NCBI GenBank assembly: GCA_017527435.1
Contig: JAFXQB010000019.1
Location: forward strand, 124,001 to 188,000
Direction: 5' to 3'
Origin: Salinivirgaceae bacterium
GTDB taxonomy: Bacteria > Bacteroidota > Bacteroidia > Bacteroidales > SZUA-534
Length of the DNA stretch: 64,000 nucleotides
The stretch's first letter is position 1. Each line of letters begins with the position of its first letter. Shown here piece after piece: positions 49,610-58,345 of the stretch. The translations under genes were made by a program, and so were the position numbers. The notes beneath the pieces were generated by a model that worked only from the letters and a program-made list of their open reading frames with translations, was not told the origin of the DNA and did no database searches.

Positions 49610-49714
49610 GTTTATAGTGTTGTTTTTCTGTTAAAAATCCGTCTGTCAGCAATCCGTTGCTAACGGCACCAAATATTTACATTTTTTCATTATGTGCAAC
49701 ACTTACTTGCATTT

Positions 49715-50179
49715 TTATTTGTTGAAGTGGTAAACGAAGATAATTGTGCCTTCAAATGCCGGTTTCGGGCAGTCTTTAATCTCCATTTTTATGTCGATGC
49801 AAGTTTTGACAACTCCGCGCAAGTCGGTAACTGACAGCATTTTGGCGCGCACACGGACGTAACTGCCAGTGAGCACCGGCAGACCGAATTTCAGCTTCTC
49901 AATGCCGTAGTTTATCTGCATTTTCAAGTTTTGCACATCGATAACCTGTTCCCAATGGTAGGGCAGAAGTGAAATTGTCAGGTAGCCGTGGGCGATGGTG
50001 CCGTGGAAAGGCGACTCTGCTTTTGCTCGCTCTACGTCGGTGTGAATCCATTGATGGTCGCACGTCACATCGGCAAACTTGTTAATCTGCTCTTGAGTAA
50101 TCTGCTGCCATTCCGATGTGCCGATTTCCTTACCTTCGAGAGCTTTCAGCTGCTCAAAATTCTCAATAATGTGTTTCAT
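49715..50179 (-). CDS. MaoC-like (R)-specific enoyl-acyl hydratase
   Basis: A 154-residue single hot-dog protein. The hydratase motif is ITQEQINKFADVTCDHQWIHTDVERAKAESPFHGTIAHGYLTISLLP, with the catalytic Asp and His (ADVTCDHQWIH). By family it adds water to a trans-2-enoyl thioester, in fatty-acid or related acyl metabolism. No acyl-metabolism neighbours help to define the substrate. Divergent from the TfoX-like gene with a 214-base gap that shows no clear promoter box. Confidence 0.88.
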   Translation of the reverse strand: MKHIIENFEQLKALEGKEIGTSEWQQITQEQINKFADVTCDHQWIHTDVERAKAESPFHGTIAHGYLTISLLPYHWEQVIDVQNLKMQINYGIEKLKFGLPVLTGSYVRVRAKMLSVTDLRGVVKTCIDIKMEIKDCPKPAFEGTIIFVYHFNK

Positions 50180-50393
50180 CGCTTAAGAAATTAGTTTGGG
50201 GTTGGTATGCAAAAAGCGGGCAAATTTGCAGATTGGGCGGGGAAAAAGTTTTCCCTATTTATAACAAAATAATTATCAGCCAATTTTTTTGTCGTCTTCG
50301 CGATACGGGTTTCGCAATAATTCATATTTTGCAAATAGTTACTGTCTTGAAAATGATTTAGCGACAACGTAAAACTTTAAAACAAAACCATTT

Positions 50394-50711
50394 ATGCCAT
50401 CGAGCAAAGATTATCTTGAGTTTATCCTCGAGCAACTGTCTGGGTTGCAGGAAATTACCTTTCGCCAAATGATGGGCGAGTACATTATCTATTACCGCGA
50501 CAAAATTGTGGGCGGCATTTACGACAACCGTTTTCTGGTGAAGCCCGTAAAATCGGCGCGCACCAAAATGCCCGATGCTCGCCTGCAACTGCCATACGAA
50601 GGCGCCAAAGAAATGCTACTTGTCGATAACGTCGATAACCGCGACTTCCTGACCGATTTGGTTCAGGTCATGTACAGCGAGTTGCCCGAAGTGAAGAAAA
50701 AGAAGAAATGA
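50394..50711 (+). CDS. TfoX N-terminal-domain protein
   Basis: The 105 residues match the TfoX/Sxy N-terminal domain (FILEQLSGLQEITFRQMMGEYIIYYRDKIVGGIYDNRFLVKPV). In gammaproteobacteria this domain belongs to competence regulators, but stand-alone copies in Bacteroidota have no proven role. A lysine tail ends the protein. Its stop overlaps the start of ogt in ATGA, a coupling that hints at a DNA-repair-related role (inference). Confidence 0.85.
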   Translation: MPSSKDYLEFILEQLSGLQEITFRQMMGEYIIYYRDKIVGGIYDNRFLVKPVKSARTKMPDARLQLPYEGAKEMLLVDNVDNRDFLTDLVQVMYSELPEVKKKKK

Positions 50712-51214
50712 CCTTCACCGCCACATACACCACGCCTGCCGCGTTCGACAATCTGCTTCTTTGCAGCGACGGCAAAGTGCTTACCGAACTGCAGTTTGTG
50801 AAGGATTGCAAATCAATTGCAAATCAGACCGATTTGCCGATTTTTCGGGAAACTTGCCGCTGGCTCGATATTTATTTTTCGGGATGTGAGCCAGATTTTA
50901 CGCCTGAATTTCGGATTGACAACGCAACGCCTTTCCGCAAAGATGTATTGGAAATTGTGCGGCAAATTCCTTTCGGCAAAACTATGACGTATGGCGACAT
51001 TGCCGCGCAAATAGCCAAAAATCGCGGCATTGAAAAAATGTCGGCGCAGGCAGTTGGCGGCGCGGTGGGATGGAACCCGATTTGCATTATTGTTCCGTGC
51101 CATAGGGTTTTAGGTGCAAACGGCAGCCTTACTGGCTATGGCGGCGGGCTGCAAAACAAAATCGAACTGTTGAAATTGGAACGGATTGAATTCAGACCTT
51201 CCGACAATCAATAA
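50708..51214 (+). CDS. ogt: Methylated-DNA--[protein]-cysteine S-methyltransferase
   Basis: This suicide enzyme takes the methyl group from O6-methylguanine onto its own cysteine. The 168 residues have the active-site motif IIVPCHRVLGANGSLTGYGGGL (Cys in PCHRV) and the DNA-binding helix IPFGKTMTYGDIAAQIA. The asparagine hinge NP precedes the active site (VGWNPICII). It is coupled to the TfoX-like gene by a 4-base overlap and ends at a strong bidirectional terminator. Confidence 0.95.
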   Translation: MTFTATYTTPAAFDNLLLCSDGKVLTELQFVKDCKSIANQTDLPIFRETCRWLDIYFSGCEPDFTPEFRIDNATPFRKDVLEIVRQIPFGKTMTYGDIAAQIAKNRGIEKMSAQAVGGAVGWNPICIIVPCHRVLGANGSLTGYGGGLQNKIELLKLERIEFRPSDNQ

Positions 51215-51247
51215 AAAAACGCTCTTGAAAAACTCAAGAGCGTTTTT
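51215..51247. terminator. Bidirectional terminator between ogt and oadB
   Basis: AAAAACGCTCTTGA (51215-51228) and TCAAGAGCGTTTTT (51234-51247) are perfect complements around a 5-nt loop. Confidence 0.9.
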
Positions 51248-51271
51248 GCATATCTGTCTAACAATCAAATC

Positions 51272-52525
51272 TTACCCAAGGAATGCAATCAGAATACCTG
51301 CTGCCACTGCCGAGCCAATCACGCCCGACACGTTGCTCGACATACAGTAGTTGAGCACGTGGTTGCGCGGGTCGTATTTCAGAGCAATGTCGTTTGCCAC
51401 ACGCGATGCCATTGGCACAGCGCTCAAGCCAGTTGCGCCAATCAGCGGGTTGATTTTCTTTTTCGAGAACAAGTTGAAGAGTTTCACTAGCATAATGCCA
51501 CCGAAGATTGACAGGCCGAAGGCGAAGAATCCGCCAACCACAATGCCAATTGTCTGAAGGTTCAGGAAGGCATCGACAGTCATTGTGGCGCCAACCGACA
51601 AGCCCAAGAAGATTGTGGCCGAGTTCATTATGGCGTTAGAAGCGGCGTCGAAAATGCGCGATGTGTTGGCACCAACTTCCTTAATCAGGTTGCCGAACAT
51701 CAGCATACCAACAAGCGGAACGGCTGTCGGAACCAGGATGGCCACAACGGTTGTGGTGGCAATCGGGAAGATGATTTTCAGAGCACGCATATTTTTGAAC
51801 TCTTTTGCATTCGGATAGAGTTTGTCTTGCTCTTTCATATTGATTTTCAACTCTTTTTCAGAGCAAGTAAGTTTCACAACCAACGGAATAATCACCGGCA
51901 CAAGAGCCATATAAGAGTAGGCAGCAATGGCGATGGGGCCGAGCAAATGCGGCGCCAGTTTGATGGTGGTGAAGATTGCGGTCGGACCGTCGGCACCACC
52001 GATAATTGCCAATGAACCAGCCTCTTGCATTGTGAATCCGCAGTAACTTGCGATAATCAGCACGGCAAAGATTCCGAATTGTGCGCCAGCGCCGAAAATG
52101 GCAAGTTTCAGGTTGCGCAGCATCGGACCGAAGTCGGTCAACGCGCCCACACCCATAAAGATGATTGGCGGCAGTAATCCGCTCTTAATCAGAGCATAGT
52201 AGATGAAGTTCATAATGCCAAGGTCGTGCGCGATTTCGGGCAGCGACATCTCATAGACATTTTTCGCCATCTCAACGCCGTCTTTGGTGTAGTGCACAAG
52301 GCCTTCGCCGTCGGCGCCAAGCACGCCCATACCGCCGCCAGGGAAGTTGGCAATCAGCACGCCAAAGGCGATGGGGATGAGCAGCAGCGGCTCGTATTGT
52401 TTCTTGATGCCCAGATAGAGCAGCAGAAACGCGAGCGCGTACATTATCAGAAACTGCGGTTCAGCAATAATGTTGCTGATGGCAGTCATATTGTATATTC
52501 TCTCAAATATCTCGCTCATAGCCAA
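51272..52525 (-). CDS. oadB: Sodium-pumping decarboxylase beta subunit
   Basis: The beta subunit decarboxylates carboxy-biotin and couples it to outward Na+ transport. The 417 residues have 9-11 hydrophobic segments. The family's channel motifs are visible: GVGALTDFGPMLRN, GGADGPTAIF (with the key Asp) and SNVSGVIGSAVAAG. The ATG is one base after the oadA stop, so it is coupled to the biotin-carrying subunit. It is the last gene of a G-A-B operon. Confidence 0.95.
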   Translation of the reverse strand: MAMSEIFERIYNMTAISNIIAEPQFLIMYALAFLLLYLGIKKQYEPLLLIPIAFGVLIANFPGGGMGVLGADGEGLVHYTKDGVEMAKNVYEMSLPEIAHDLGIMNFIYYALIKSGLLPPIIFMGVGALTDFGPMLRNLKLAIFGAGAQFGIFAVLIIASYCGFTMQEAGSLAIIGGADGPTAIFTTIKLAPHLLGPIAIAAYSYMALVPVIIPLVVKLTCSEKELKINMKEQDKLYPNAKEFKNMRALKIIFPIATTTVVAILVPTAVPLVGMLMFGNLIKEVGANTSRIFDAASNAIMNSATIFLGLSVGATMTVDAFLNLQTIGIVVGGFFAFGLSIFGGIMLVKLFNLFSKKKINPLIGATGLSAVPMASRVANDIALKYDPRNHVLNYCMSSNVSGVIGSAVAAGILIAFLG

Positions 52526-54373
52526 TTACTTAATTTTCATCAGAACATCGTCTTCAGCCACGCTAGCGCCGCTGGTCAGGCAGATTTCAACAACGGTGCC
52601 GTCGCATTCGGCTGCAATGGCGTTGAAGGTCTTCATTGCCTCAACGTAGCAGACGGTCTGGCCTTTTTTCACGGTGTCTCCAACCTTCACTGCGGTGTCG
52701 CCCGACGATTTCACAAGGTAGAATTTGCCTTCGAGCGGCGATGTGAGTTCTTTGGCGCCTGTGGTGTCGCCAGCGGCTGCGGGTGCGGCTGCTGCTTGTT
52801 GTGCAGGTGCGGCAGAACCGTTGTTCTCGCCAATCACAACTTTATATTTCTCGCCATTTACATCGACTGTAACTGTCTGTGGCAGAGTGATTCCTCCCTT
52901 GCCAGCACATTTTTCGGCTTTGCGTTTTGCAAGGTCGGCCTCGAAATCGGCTTTGGCCTTGCCGCTCTTGTAAGCGCGATATTGCTGCGGGTGCATAGCC
53001 AGCTCGAAGAGTTCCTCCTCGTCCTCGCCAAGTTCCCAACCGTTCTCTTGCATCTCTTTGCGGAAAGTGTCGAGTTCGTCGGGATATTGGTCTTGCGGAT
53101 TGCCAGTGAAGAATTCGCGGCCTTGCTCTTTGGCTTTGGCTTCGAGTTCGGGTGCGATTGGGCCAGGCAGTTTACCAGCCTTGCCGAGCAGCATATTCCA
53201 GATGTCGTCGGCAATGAGCGACCAGCGTTCCTTGCCCTTCTCCATCTGAATAACGTTCATCAGCGCCATATTCTTCACATACTGGCTGAAAGGCGTAACC
53301 AGGCAGGGGTAGCCCATCATAGGCCAAACGTATTTAACCTCGTCGAACAACTTCACAAGCAGTTGGTCTTGAGAGAGTTTCGGTTGATTGTTTTTCTCTT
53401 TCCATTTGTTCAGGCTTTCCAGATTTGTCTCCAAATCGGTCATCAGCGAGCCCATCATTCCGCCCGGCAGACCCGGTGCAATCAGCAGCGAGTTCATCTG
53501 GCGGTTGCGAGCCGGGATGTAGTAGCCCAGGAAGTCGTCCATCATCTCCTGAATCATTGTACGAACCTCCATATAGGCGTCCATATTGATTTCAGGAACG
53601 TCGAAACCAGCGTCTTTCAGCATTGGCTGAACGGCCAGAATATCGGCGTGACCTGTGCCCCACGAGAGCGGCTCCATACCAACATCGACATAGTCGCAGC
53701 CAGCCTTGCAGACCTCCAGAATGGTTGCCATTGAGAAGCCCGGACCGGCGTGTCCGTGGTATTGAATGGTGATTTTCGGATATTTAGCCTTTATGTTCTT
53801 CACAATCTCGCCAAGCGATACTGGGCGTGCGATTCCGGCCATATCCTTCAAGCAGATTTCGTCGGCGCCGGCCTCGATGAGCTCGAAAGCGAGTTTTGTG
53901 TAATAATCGATTGTGTGAAGCGGTGAGAAGGTGATGCAAAGGCAGCACTGCGAAATCATTCCGCCATCGTGCGCGTAGCCGATTGACGGGATAATGTTGC
54001 GGGTGTCGTTCAGGCCGCAGAAGGTGCGGGCAATGTCGGTGCCTTGTTTTTTCTTCACCTTGTAGAACATACGGCGAACGTCAACCGGAACCGGGTTCAT
54101 ACGGATGCCGTTCAGCGCACGGTCGAGCATATGTGTCTGAATGCCAGCCTCGTGGAATGGTTTTGTCCACTGGCGTACGGCCTTGTTGGGGTTCTCGCCG
54201 TAAAGCAGGTTCACTTGTTCAAAGCCACCGCCGTTGGTCTCAACGCGGTCGAAACAGCCCATTTTGATGATTGCGGGCGCAACTTTTACCAATTGGTCAA
54301 CCCGCGGCACGTATTTTCCGGCCGACTGCCACATATCGCGGAAGACCAGACTGAATTTTACCTTTTTACTCAT
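52526..54373 (-). CDS. oadA: Oxaloacetate decarboxylase alpha subunit (carboxyltransferase-biotin carrier)
   Basis: The alpha subunit moves CO2 from oxaloacetate (or a related acid) to biotin. In 615 residues it combines a TIM-barrel carboxyltransferase, a linker, an Ala/Pro-rich hinge (AAPAQQAAAAPAAAG, about 520-535) and a biotinyl domain with the EAMKTFN site. Metal and carbamate residues: FRDMWQS (Asp), CLKDMAG (Lys), YHGHAGPG (two His). Pyruvate carboxylase subunit B and methylmalonyl-CoA decarboxylase relatives are alternatives, but with gamma and beta subunit genes attached the Na+ pump reading is strongest. It conserves the energy of decarboxylation as a Na+ gradient. Confidence 0.93.
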   Translation of the reverse strand: MSKKVKFSLVFRDMWQSAGKYVPRVDQLVKVAPAIIKMGCFDRVETNGGGFEQVNLLYGENPNKAVRQWTKPFHEAGIQTHMLDRALNGIRMNPVPVDVRRMFYKVKKKQGTDIARTFCGLNDTRNIIPSIGYAHDGGMISQCCLCITFSPLHTIDYYTKLAFELIEAGADEICLKDMAGIARPVSLGEIVKNIKAKYPKITIQYHGHAGPGFSMATILEVCKAGCDYVDVGMEPLSWGTGHADILAVQPMLKDAGFDVPEINMDAYMEVRTMIQEMMDDFLGYYIPARNRQMNSLLIAPGLPGGMMGSLMTDLETNLESLNKWKEKNNQPKLSQDQLLVKLFDEVKYVWPMMGYPCLVTPFSQYVKNMALMNVIQMEKGKERWSLIADDIWNMLLGKAGKLPGPIAPELEAKAKEQGREFFTGNPQDQYPDELDTFRKEMQENGWELGEDEEELFELAMHPQQYRAYKSGKAKADFEADLAKRKAEKCAGKGGITLPQTVTVDVNGEKYKVVIGENNGSAAPAQQAAAAPAAAGDTTGAKELTSPLEGKFYLVKSSGDTAVKVGDTVKKGQTVCYVEAMKTFNAIAAECDGTVVEICLTSGASVAEDDVLMKIK

Positions 54374-54376
54374 ATT

Positions 54377-54625
54377 TTAAATTTTTTCGATTGATTCAAC
54401 TTTGCCTTTGCCTGCAGTGATGGTGTTCACGGCCGACTCAATGGCTGCTTTGATGTTCGGGGCGACAGCGGCCACTGCGGTTGCGGTCTGCGCCTTTGGT
54501 TCCTCTTCGGGAAAGAATCGGTTAACCACGCTGATGAGCAGGTTTCCCATACCTATTATTAATAGAAGCGCGCAGAACACCGTTCCGAGCCCCACCACCA
54601 ATAATGTCCATACTGAAATTTCCAT
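54377..54625 (-). CDS. oadG: Oxaloacetate decarboxylase gamma subunit
   Basis: A small membrane anchor of 82 residues: one N-terminal helix (WTLLVVGLGTVFCALLLIIGMGNLLI), a proline/alanine linker and a short soluble end. OadG holds the alpha and beta subunits together and can bind zinc through its C-terminus in some species; no His/Cys cluster is seen here. It starts the operon; oadA follows after 3 bases. Confidence 0.88.
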   Translation of the reverse strand: MEISVWTLLVVGLGTVFCALLLIIGMGNLLISVVNRFFPEEEPKAQTATAVAAVAPNIKAAIESAVNTITAGKGKVESIEKI

Positions 54626-54734
54626 TTATCGCTATTTTTTAACTCTGTAATCAAAAAACTTACGTTGCCATAAAATCATAAAATGCTAAAAACCAATTCT
54701 TTGGTTAATTTAACATATTTCTAAAACAACCGTG

Positions 54735-54769
54735 CAAAAATAGTTTTTTTTAGCGCACCGTTATTCAAA
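54735..54769 (-). promoter_or_regulatory. oadGAB promoter
   Basis: On the minus strand TTTG (54769-54766) and TATTTTTG (54742-54735) are 23 bases apart. The leader to oadG is about 105 nt. Confidence 0.65.
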
Positions 54770-54891
54770 AAATATGCCATAAGTGCGTTTTTATCGCAGT
54801 TTGATTTTTAATTGCGGTTAACTTGCTTGAAATTAGTAAATTGTGTTAGTGTGAAATGGTGAATTTCTGTTTTTTTGCGGCATTTTTTTCG

Positions 54892-54908
54892 ATAGACATA
54901 TTGTCTAT
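54892..54908. promoter_or_regulatory. 17-bp palindrome in the oad / DUF6089 intergenic region
   Basis: ATAGACA-TAT-TGTCTAT is a perfect inverted repeat near the middle of the 464-base gap 54626-55089, which otherwise shows only AT-rich sequence and the two divergent promoters. It may be a dimeric regulator site. No gene was seen in the gap. Confidence 0.45.
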
Positions 54909-55054
54909 ACTCATCAGGCAATATCGTTGCAAAAATGCCCGTTTTTGATTTGGACAACCAACTATGATTAGTCATGTTGACGTTCCTTTATCAATATAAC
55001 AATGCAGTTGCCGTAAAAAATAAATGTGATGCAAGTGAGTAAGAAAATAATTTT

Positions 55055-55062
55055 TACTTTTG
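55055..55062 (+). promoter_or_regulatory. Envelope operon promoter -7 box
   Basis: TACTTTTG, 27 bases before the ATG at 55090, the first gene of the DUF6089-uppS-bamA run. Confidence 0.6.
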
Positions 55063-55089
55063 GCGTCTTGTAAAAGCATTATTGACTGT

Positions 55090-56028
55090 ATGAAACGCCA
55101 TATATTATTAATGTTCTTGTTGCTGCTTATAGCTGTTGACTATGCCGACGCTCAAGCAACACGATGGAAACGAACAAGATACGAAGTGTTTGGTGGTCTG
55201 GGTTTGTCAACGTTTGTTGGCGAATTAGGTGGGAAAAACGGTGGTAACGGACACTTCTTGTCTGATTACGATTTCACTTCGCAACGTATTATGGCCCAGG
55301 CGGGTATGCGTTACAAGATTCTCAATCCTTTGGCTGTAAGGGGGTCGCTCTCATACGCATGGCTTTCGGGTAGCGATAAGAAAACTGACGAAATTTACCG
55401 TCGTGACCGCAACCTAAGCTTCCGAACCAATTTGTGGGAATTGTCCGCTATGATAGAATATTCGATAATTCCGGAACCGATAAACTATAGGTCGCGCCGT
55501 CGTAGAAAATTCACATGGCGTAGTCTGCTTGATATTAATACATATGTGTTTGCCGGTGTATCGGCGTTTTATTACAACCCCAAAGCGAAGGACGACGGTG
55601 AAGATGGCACGGGCAAATGGGTTGCACTGCGAAAGCTGGGCACCGAAGGCCAGGGTTTGATGGAAGGCCGAAAAAAATACAAACGGATTGCAATGGCTTT
55701 CCCGTTCGGTGTCGGTTTTAAATACGCGCTTTCGCGTGAGCTCAGCATCGGACTGGAATTTGCACCGCGTTACACCACTACTGACTATCTCGATGACGTG
55801 AGCAAATCGTACATTGACAATAAATGGTTGGCCAGCAAGAACCCGCAAGCAGCGCGTATGGCCGACCGAAGCATAAAAACTGATGACGACAAAGACCCGT
55901 TGCCAAACGTAAGGTATGCGCCGGGCGAGCAACGTGGTGAATCGAAATTCAACGATTTCTATATGTTTACGGTCGTCTCAGCATGCTATAAACTAAAAAC
56001 CGGGCGAAACGGTTTGCCTAAATTTTAA
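55090..56028 (+). CDS. DUF6089-family outer-membrane protein (copy 1)
   Basis: The ATG at 55090 gives 312 residues. Signal peptide ILLMFLLLLIAVDYADAQ; the mature start RWKRTRYEVFGGLGLSTFVGELGG has the FxGxxG pattern of DUF6089 beta-barrel proteins. A charged insert (about 165-215, KDDGEDGTGKW...EGRKKYKR) makes it longer than the next copies. Barrel strands alternate aromatic and polar residues up to KTGRNGLPKF. It is the first of three tandem relatives ahead of uppS and bamA, an arrangement usual in Bacteroidota (normally one copy). The function is unknown; the position suggests envelope assembly. Confidence 0.82.
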   Translation: MKRHILLMFLLLLIAVDYADAQATRWKRTRYEVFGGLGLSTFVGELGGKNGGNGHFLSDYDFTSQRIMAQAGMRYKILNPLAVRGSLSYAWLSGSDKKTDEIYRRDRNLSFRTNLWELSAMIEYSIIPEPINYRSRRRRKFTWRSLLDINTYVFAGVSAFYYNPKAKDDGEDGTGKWVALRKLGTEGQGLMEGRKKYKRIAMAFPFGVGFKYALSRELSIGLEFAPRYTTTDYLDDVSKSYIDNKWLASKNPQAARMADRSIKTDDDKDPLPNVRYAPGEQRGESKFNDFYMFTVVSACYKLKTGRNGLPKF

Positions 56029-56873
56029 TGCAGAGCCAATTTATGAAAGCAAGAATAATCGGTCGGATAGCGATTGTATCAACACTTTTGTTTTGTTGTG
56101 TAGGCGCATCGGCGCAGCGATGGAGCCGGCGCCCATATGAGTTTCACATGGGTGTAGGTTTCACCAATTTCATGGGCGATGTTTGTTCACCCAAAGACCC
56201 CGACAAGCAGATGTGGATTTTGCCTTTCCGTACAACTGGCTATTTGACCGATGCCATTCTGAAATACAATTTCAAGGGCAGGCATTCTGCAAGTTTCAGC
56301 ACGAACTTTGGCTATATGAGCGCCCGAGAGACCATCGAAAAACGCGCCAATTATTATTATCGTCAGGGAATTGCCTTTAAAACCGGTTTTGCAGAGTTGG
56401 GTTTCCGATATGAATTTATGTTCATCAAAGAAAATGAGCGCCGCAATGTTTACCGCAAACTTGGTGAGACAAAACTTAAGAACTTCACAATGCCGTCATA
56501 TTTGTTCGTCGGTATTGGTGAGTATTTCAGCTATGGCAATTTCTATTGCAACGATGAGAAGGGCCGAGAGCGTGCTTCAGAGCAATATTTTAGCACAGCA
56601 CCAGTTATAATGCTAGGTGTAGGTACAAAAATCAGGCTTGAACGCAATCTCTATTTAGGCTTTGAGTTTGGCATACGCGAAGCTATTGGCGATAAAATTG
56701 ACGGCGCCGTTGGCGGAAAGGAAATGTCAGACGCAACCCCAATGGGGGATTTCTACAAAGGCGGAAAATTTGGTAAGTGGATTGACCAATATCAGTTTGT
56801 GGCTGTGAATATCGCCTTCAAGATGCGCGAGAAGAAGAACCACATGCCTAACTTCAAAACAATTAGAAGATAA
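56028..56873 (+). CDS. DUF6089-family outer-membrane protein (copy 2)
   Basis: The gene encodes 281 residues from the ATG that overlaps the previous stop (TAATG); Met6 at 56043 is an alternative start that still leaves a good signal peptide (IAIVSTLLFCCVGASAQ). The mature start RWSRRPYEFHMGVGFTNFMGDV parallels copy 1. It ends MREKKNHMPNF..., like copy 1's KTGRNGLPKF. Close spacing and shared architecture point to tandem duplication followed by divergence. Confidence 0.8.
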   Translation: MQSQFMKARIIGRIAIVSTLLFCCVGASAQRWSRRPYEFHMGVGFTNFMGDVCSPKDPDKQMWILPFRTTGYLTDAILKYNFKGRHSASFSTNFGYMSARETIEKRANYYYRQGIAFKTGFAELGFRYEFMFIKENERRNVYRKLGETKLKNFTMPSYLFVGIGEYFSYGNFYCNDEKGRERASEQYFSTAPVIMLGVGTKIRLERNLYLGFEFGIREAIGDKIDGAVGGKEMSDATPMGDFYKGGKFGKWIDQYQFVAVNIAFKMREKKNHMPNFKTIRR

Positions 56874-56876
56874 ACA

Positions 56877-57560
56877 ATGCAGATTCGCATCCGATTGTTC
56901 GGTCTGGCGCTGCTAATGCTCATGGGTGCGACAACAATTCGCGCACAGGAATTTCCTAATGCCGATATAGGTATCCAATTGGGCGGCGGATTTTATCTGG
57001 GCGACATCAACAAGGTGCCGTTCAAAGGAACACGCCCGGCCGTCGGGGCATTCTACAGGCATAACATCAATGTCAGATATTCGGCTAAGGCTCTGCTGTC
57101 TTTTGGGCAGATAACCGCTGCCGACTCTAAATACAAAAGCGAGTATCAAAAAGAACGCGACTACTCGTTCAAACGCTATTTGGGTCATTTCTGCATTTTA
57201 GGTGAGTTCAACTTCCTTCCCTTTGTCTTCGGGAAAAAAGACACACCATACTCAACCTATCTGCAAGGTGGAATGGGTGTCGGGTTCTTCCCCGATGACG
57301 CCAAAACAGACAAGGTTATTGTTGACATTCCGTTCGGATTCGGCGTGAAATTCAACTCATATCGCCGGTTTGTGTATGGAGCTGATTTCCTGATGATTAA
57401 AACCTTTACCGACAACATCGACTTTATGTCGCCGCGGCCGTCGGAAATAAACAAGATGAAACAGCGGTATATCTCAAGCAATAGCGACTGGTTGTCGTAC
57501 TTCTCAATTTATTTGGCATATAAATTCGAATATCCGCAGAAATGTCCGACGTTTGACTAA
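56877..57560 (+). CDS. DUF6089-family outer-membrane protein (copy 3)
   Basis: The shortest copy, 227 residues, with signal peptide LFGLALLMLMGATTIRAQ and mature start FPNADIGIQLGGGFYLGDINKV. The GGGFYLGD motif and the final YLAYKFEYPQKCPTFD fit the common DUF6089 form usually found next to uppS, so this is probably the ancestral copy. It starts 3 bases after copy 2, and uppS follows after 23 bases. Confidence 0.82.
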   Translation: MQIRIRLFGLALLMLMGATTIRAQEFPNADIGIQLGGGFYLGDINKVPFKGTRPAVGAFYRHNINVRYSAKALLSFGQITAADSKYKSEYQKERDYSFKRYLGHFCILGEFNFLPFVFGKKDTPYSTYLQGGMGVGFFPDDAKTDKVIVDIPFGFGVKFNSYRRFVYGADFLMIKTFTDNIDFMSPRPSEINKMKQRYISSNSDWLSYFSIYLAYKFEYPQKCPTFD

Positions 57561-57583
57561 ATTTGCGCGGAAATTAAGCAGGA

Positions 57584-58324
57584 ATGTCACTTAAAGATAG
57601 TATCATAAAAGAGCGTTTGCCAAAGCACATTGCCATTATAATGGACGGCAACGGCAGGTGGGCGAAGCAGCATGGCAACGCACGTATTTTCGGGCACAAA
57701 AGCGCCATGAAGGCTGTGCGCGAAGTGTGTGAAGGCTGCGCCGAGCTTGGTGTGGACTATCTCACCTTGTACGCATTCTCAACCGAGAATTGGAACCGTC
57801 CTAAGATGGAAGTCATGGGCTTGATGGATTTGCTTGTTTCGGCAATAAATACGGAAACCGATACACTAATCAAGAACAATATTCGTTTAAATGCAATAGG
57901 AAGGCTCACTGACCTGCCAGAGAAGGTCCGCACAAACCTTATGGATGCCATCGGCAGAACCAAGGGCAACACCGGCCTGACTCTGACTCTGGCGCTGAGT
58001 TACAGCTCAAAGGTTGAGTTGGTTGATGCGGTGCGGAAGATTGCGCGTGAAGTTGAATCGGGGGCGATTGCTGCTGACAGCATCGATGACAGCGTGGTGA
58101 GCCGCAACCTGTACACTGGCGGAATGCCCGACCCTGATTTGCTCATCAGAACAAGCGGTGAGTACAGAATCAGCAACTTCATGCTGTGGCAGCTGGCCTA
58201 TTCCGAGTTGTATTTCACGCCGACATTCTGGCCTGATTTCGACAAGGAAGAATTATACAAGGCGATTGTTGACTACCAGCATCGTGAACGCAGGTTCGGC
58301 CTGACCAGTGAACAGATTGGCTGA
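57584..58324 (+). CDS. uppS: Isoprenyl transferase (undecaprenyl diphosphate synthase)
   Basis: UppS builds C55 undecaprenyl diphosphate from farnesyl diphosphate and isopentenyl diphosphate, the lipid carrier for peptidoglycan and O-antigen. The 246 residues show IAIIMDGNGRWAKQHG (catalytic Asp), TLYAFSTENWNRP, and DLLIRTSGEYRISNFMLWQLAYSELYF. All family blocks are in place. It is usually partnered with bamA in Bacteroidota, as here (21-base gap). Confidence 0.96.
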   Translation: MSLKDSIIKERLPKHIAIIMDGNGRWAKQHGNARIFGHKSAMKAVREVCEGCAELGVDYLTLYAFSTENWNRPKMEVMGLMDLLVSAINTETDTLIKNNIRLNAIGRLTDLPEKVRTNLMDAIGRTKGNTGLTLTLALSYSSKVELVDAVRKIAREVESGAIAADSIDDSVVSRNLYTGGMPDPDLLIRTSGEYRISNFMLWQLAYSELYFTPTFWPDFDKEELYKAIVDYQHRERRFGLTSEQIG

Positions 58325-58345
58325 AGCATTTGAAAATTTGAGCAG

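Noticed and set aside
52226..53734. A 502-codon open frame antisense to oadB/oadA
   Set aside because: It lies opposite two well-recognised genes, has low-complexity Cys/His/Gln-rich content and matches nothing; it mirrors their codon bias.
54854..54946. A 30-codon frame in the oad/DUF6089 gap
   Set aside because: Phe/Ile-rich, AT-driven, without promoter or ribosome-binding context; likely chance.
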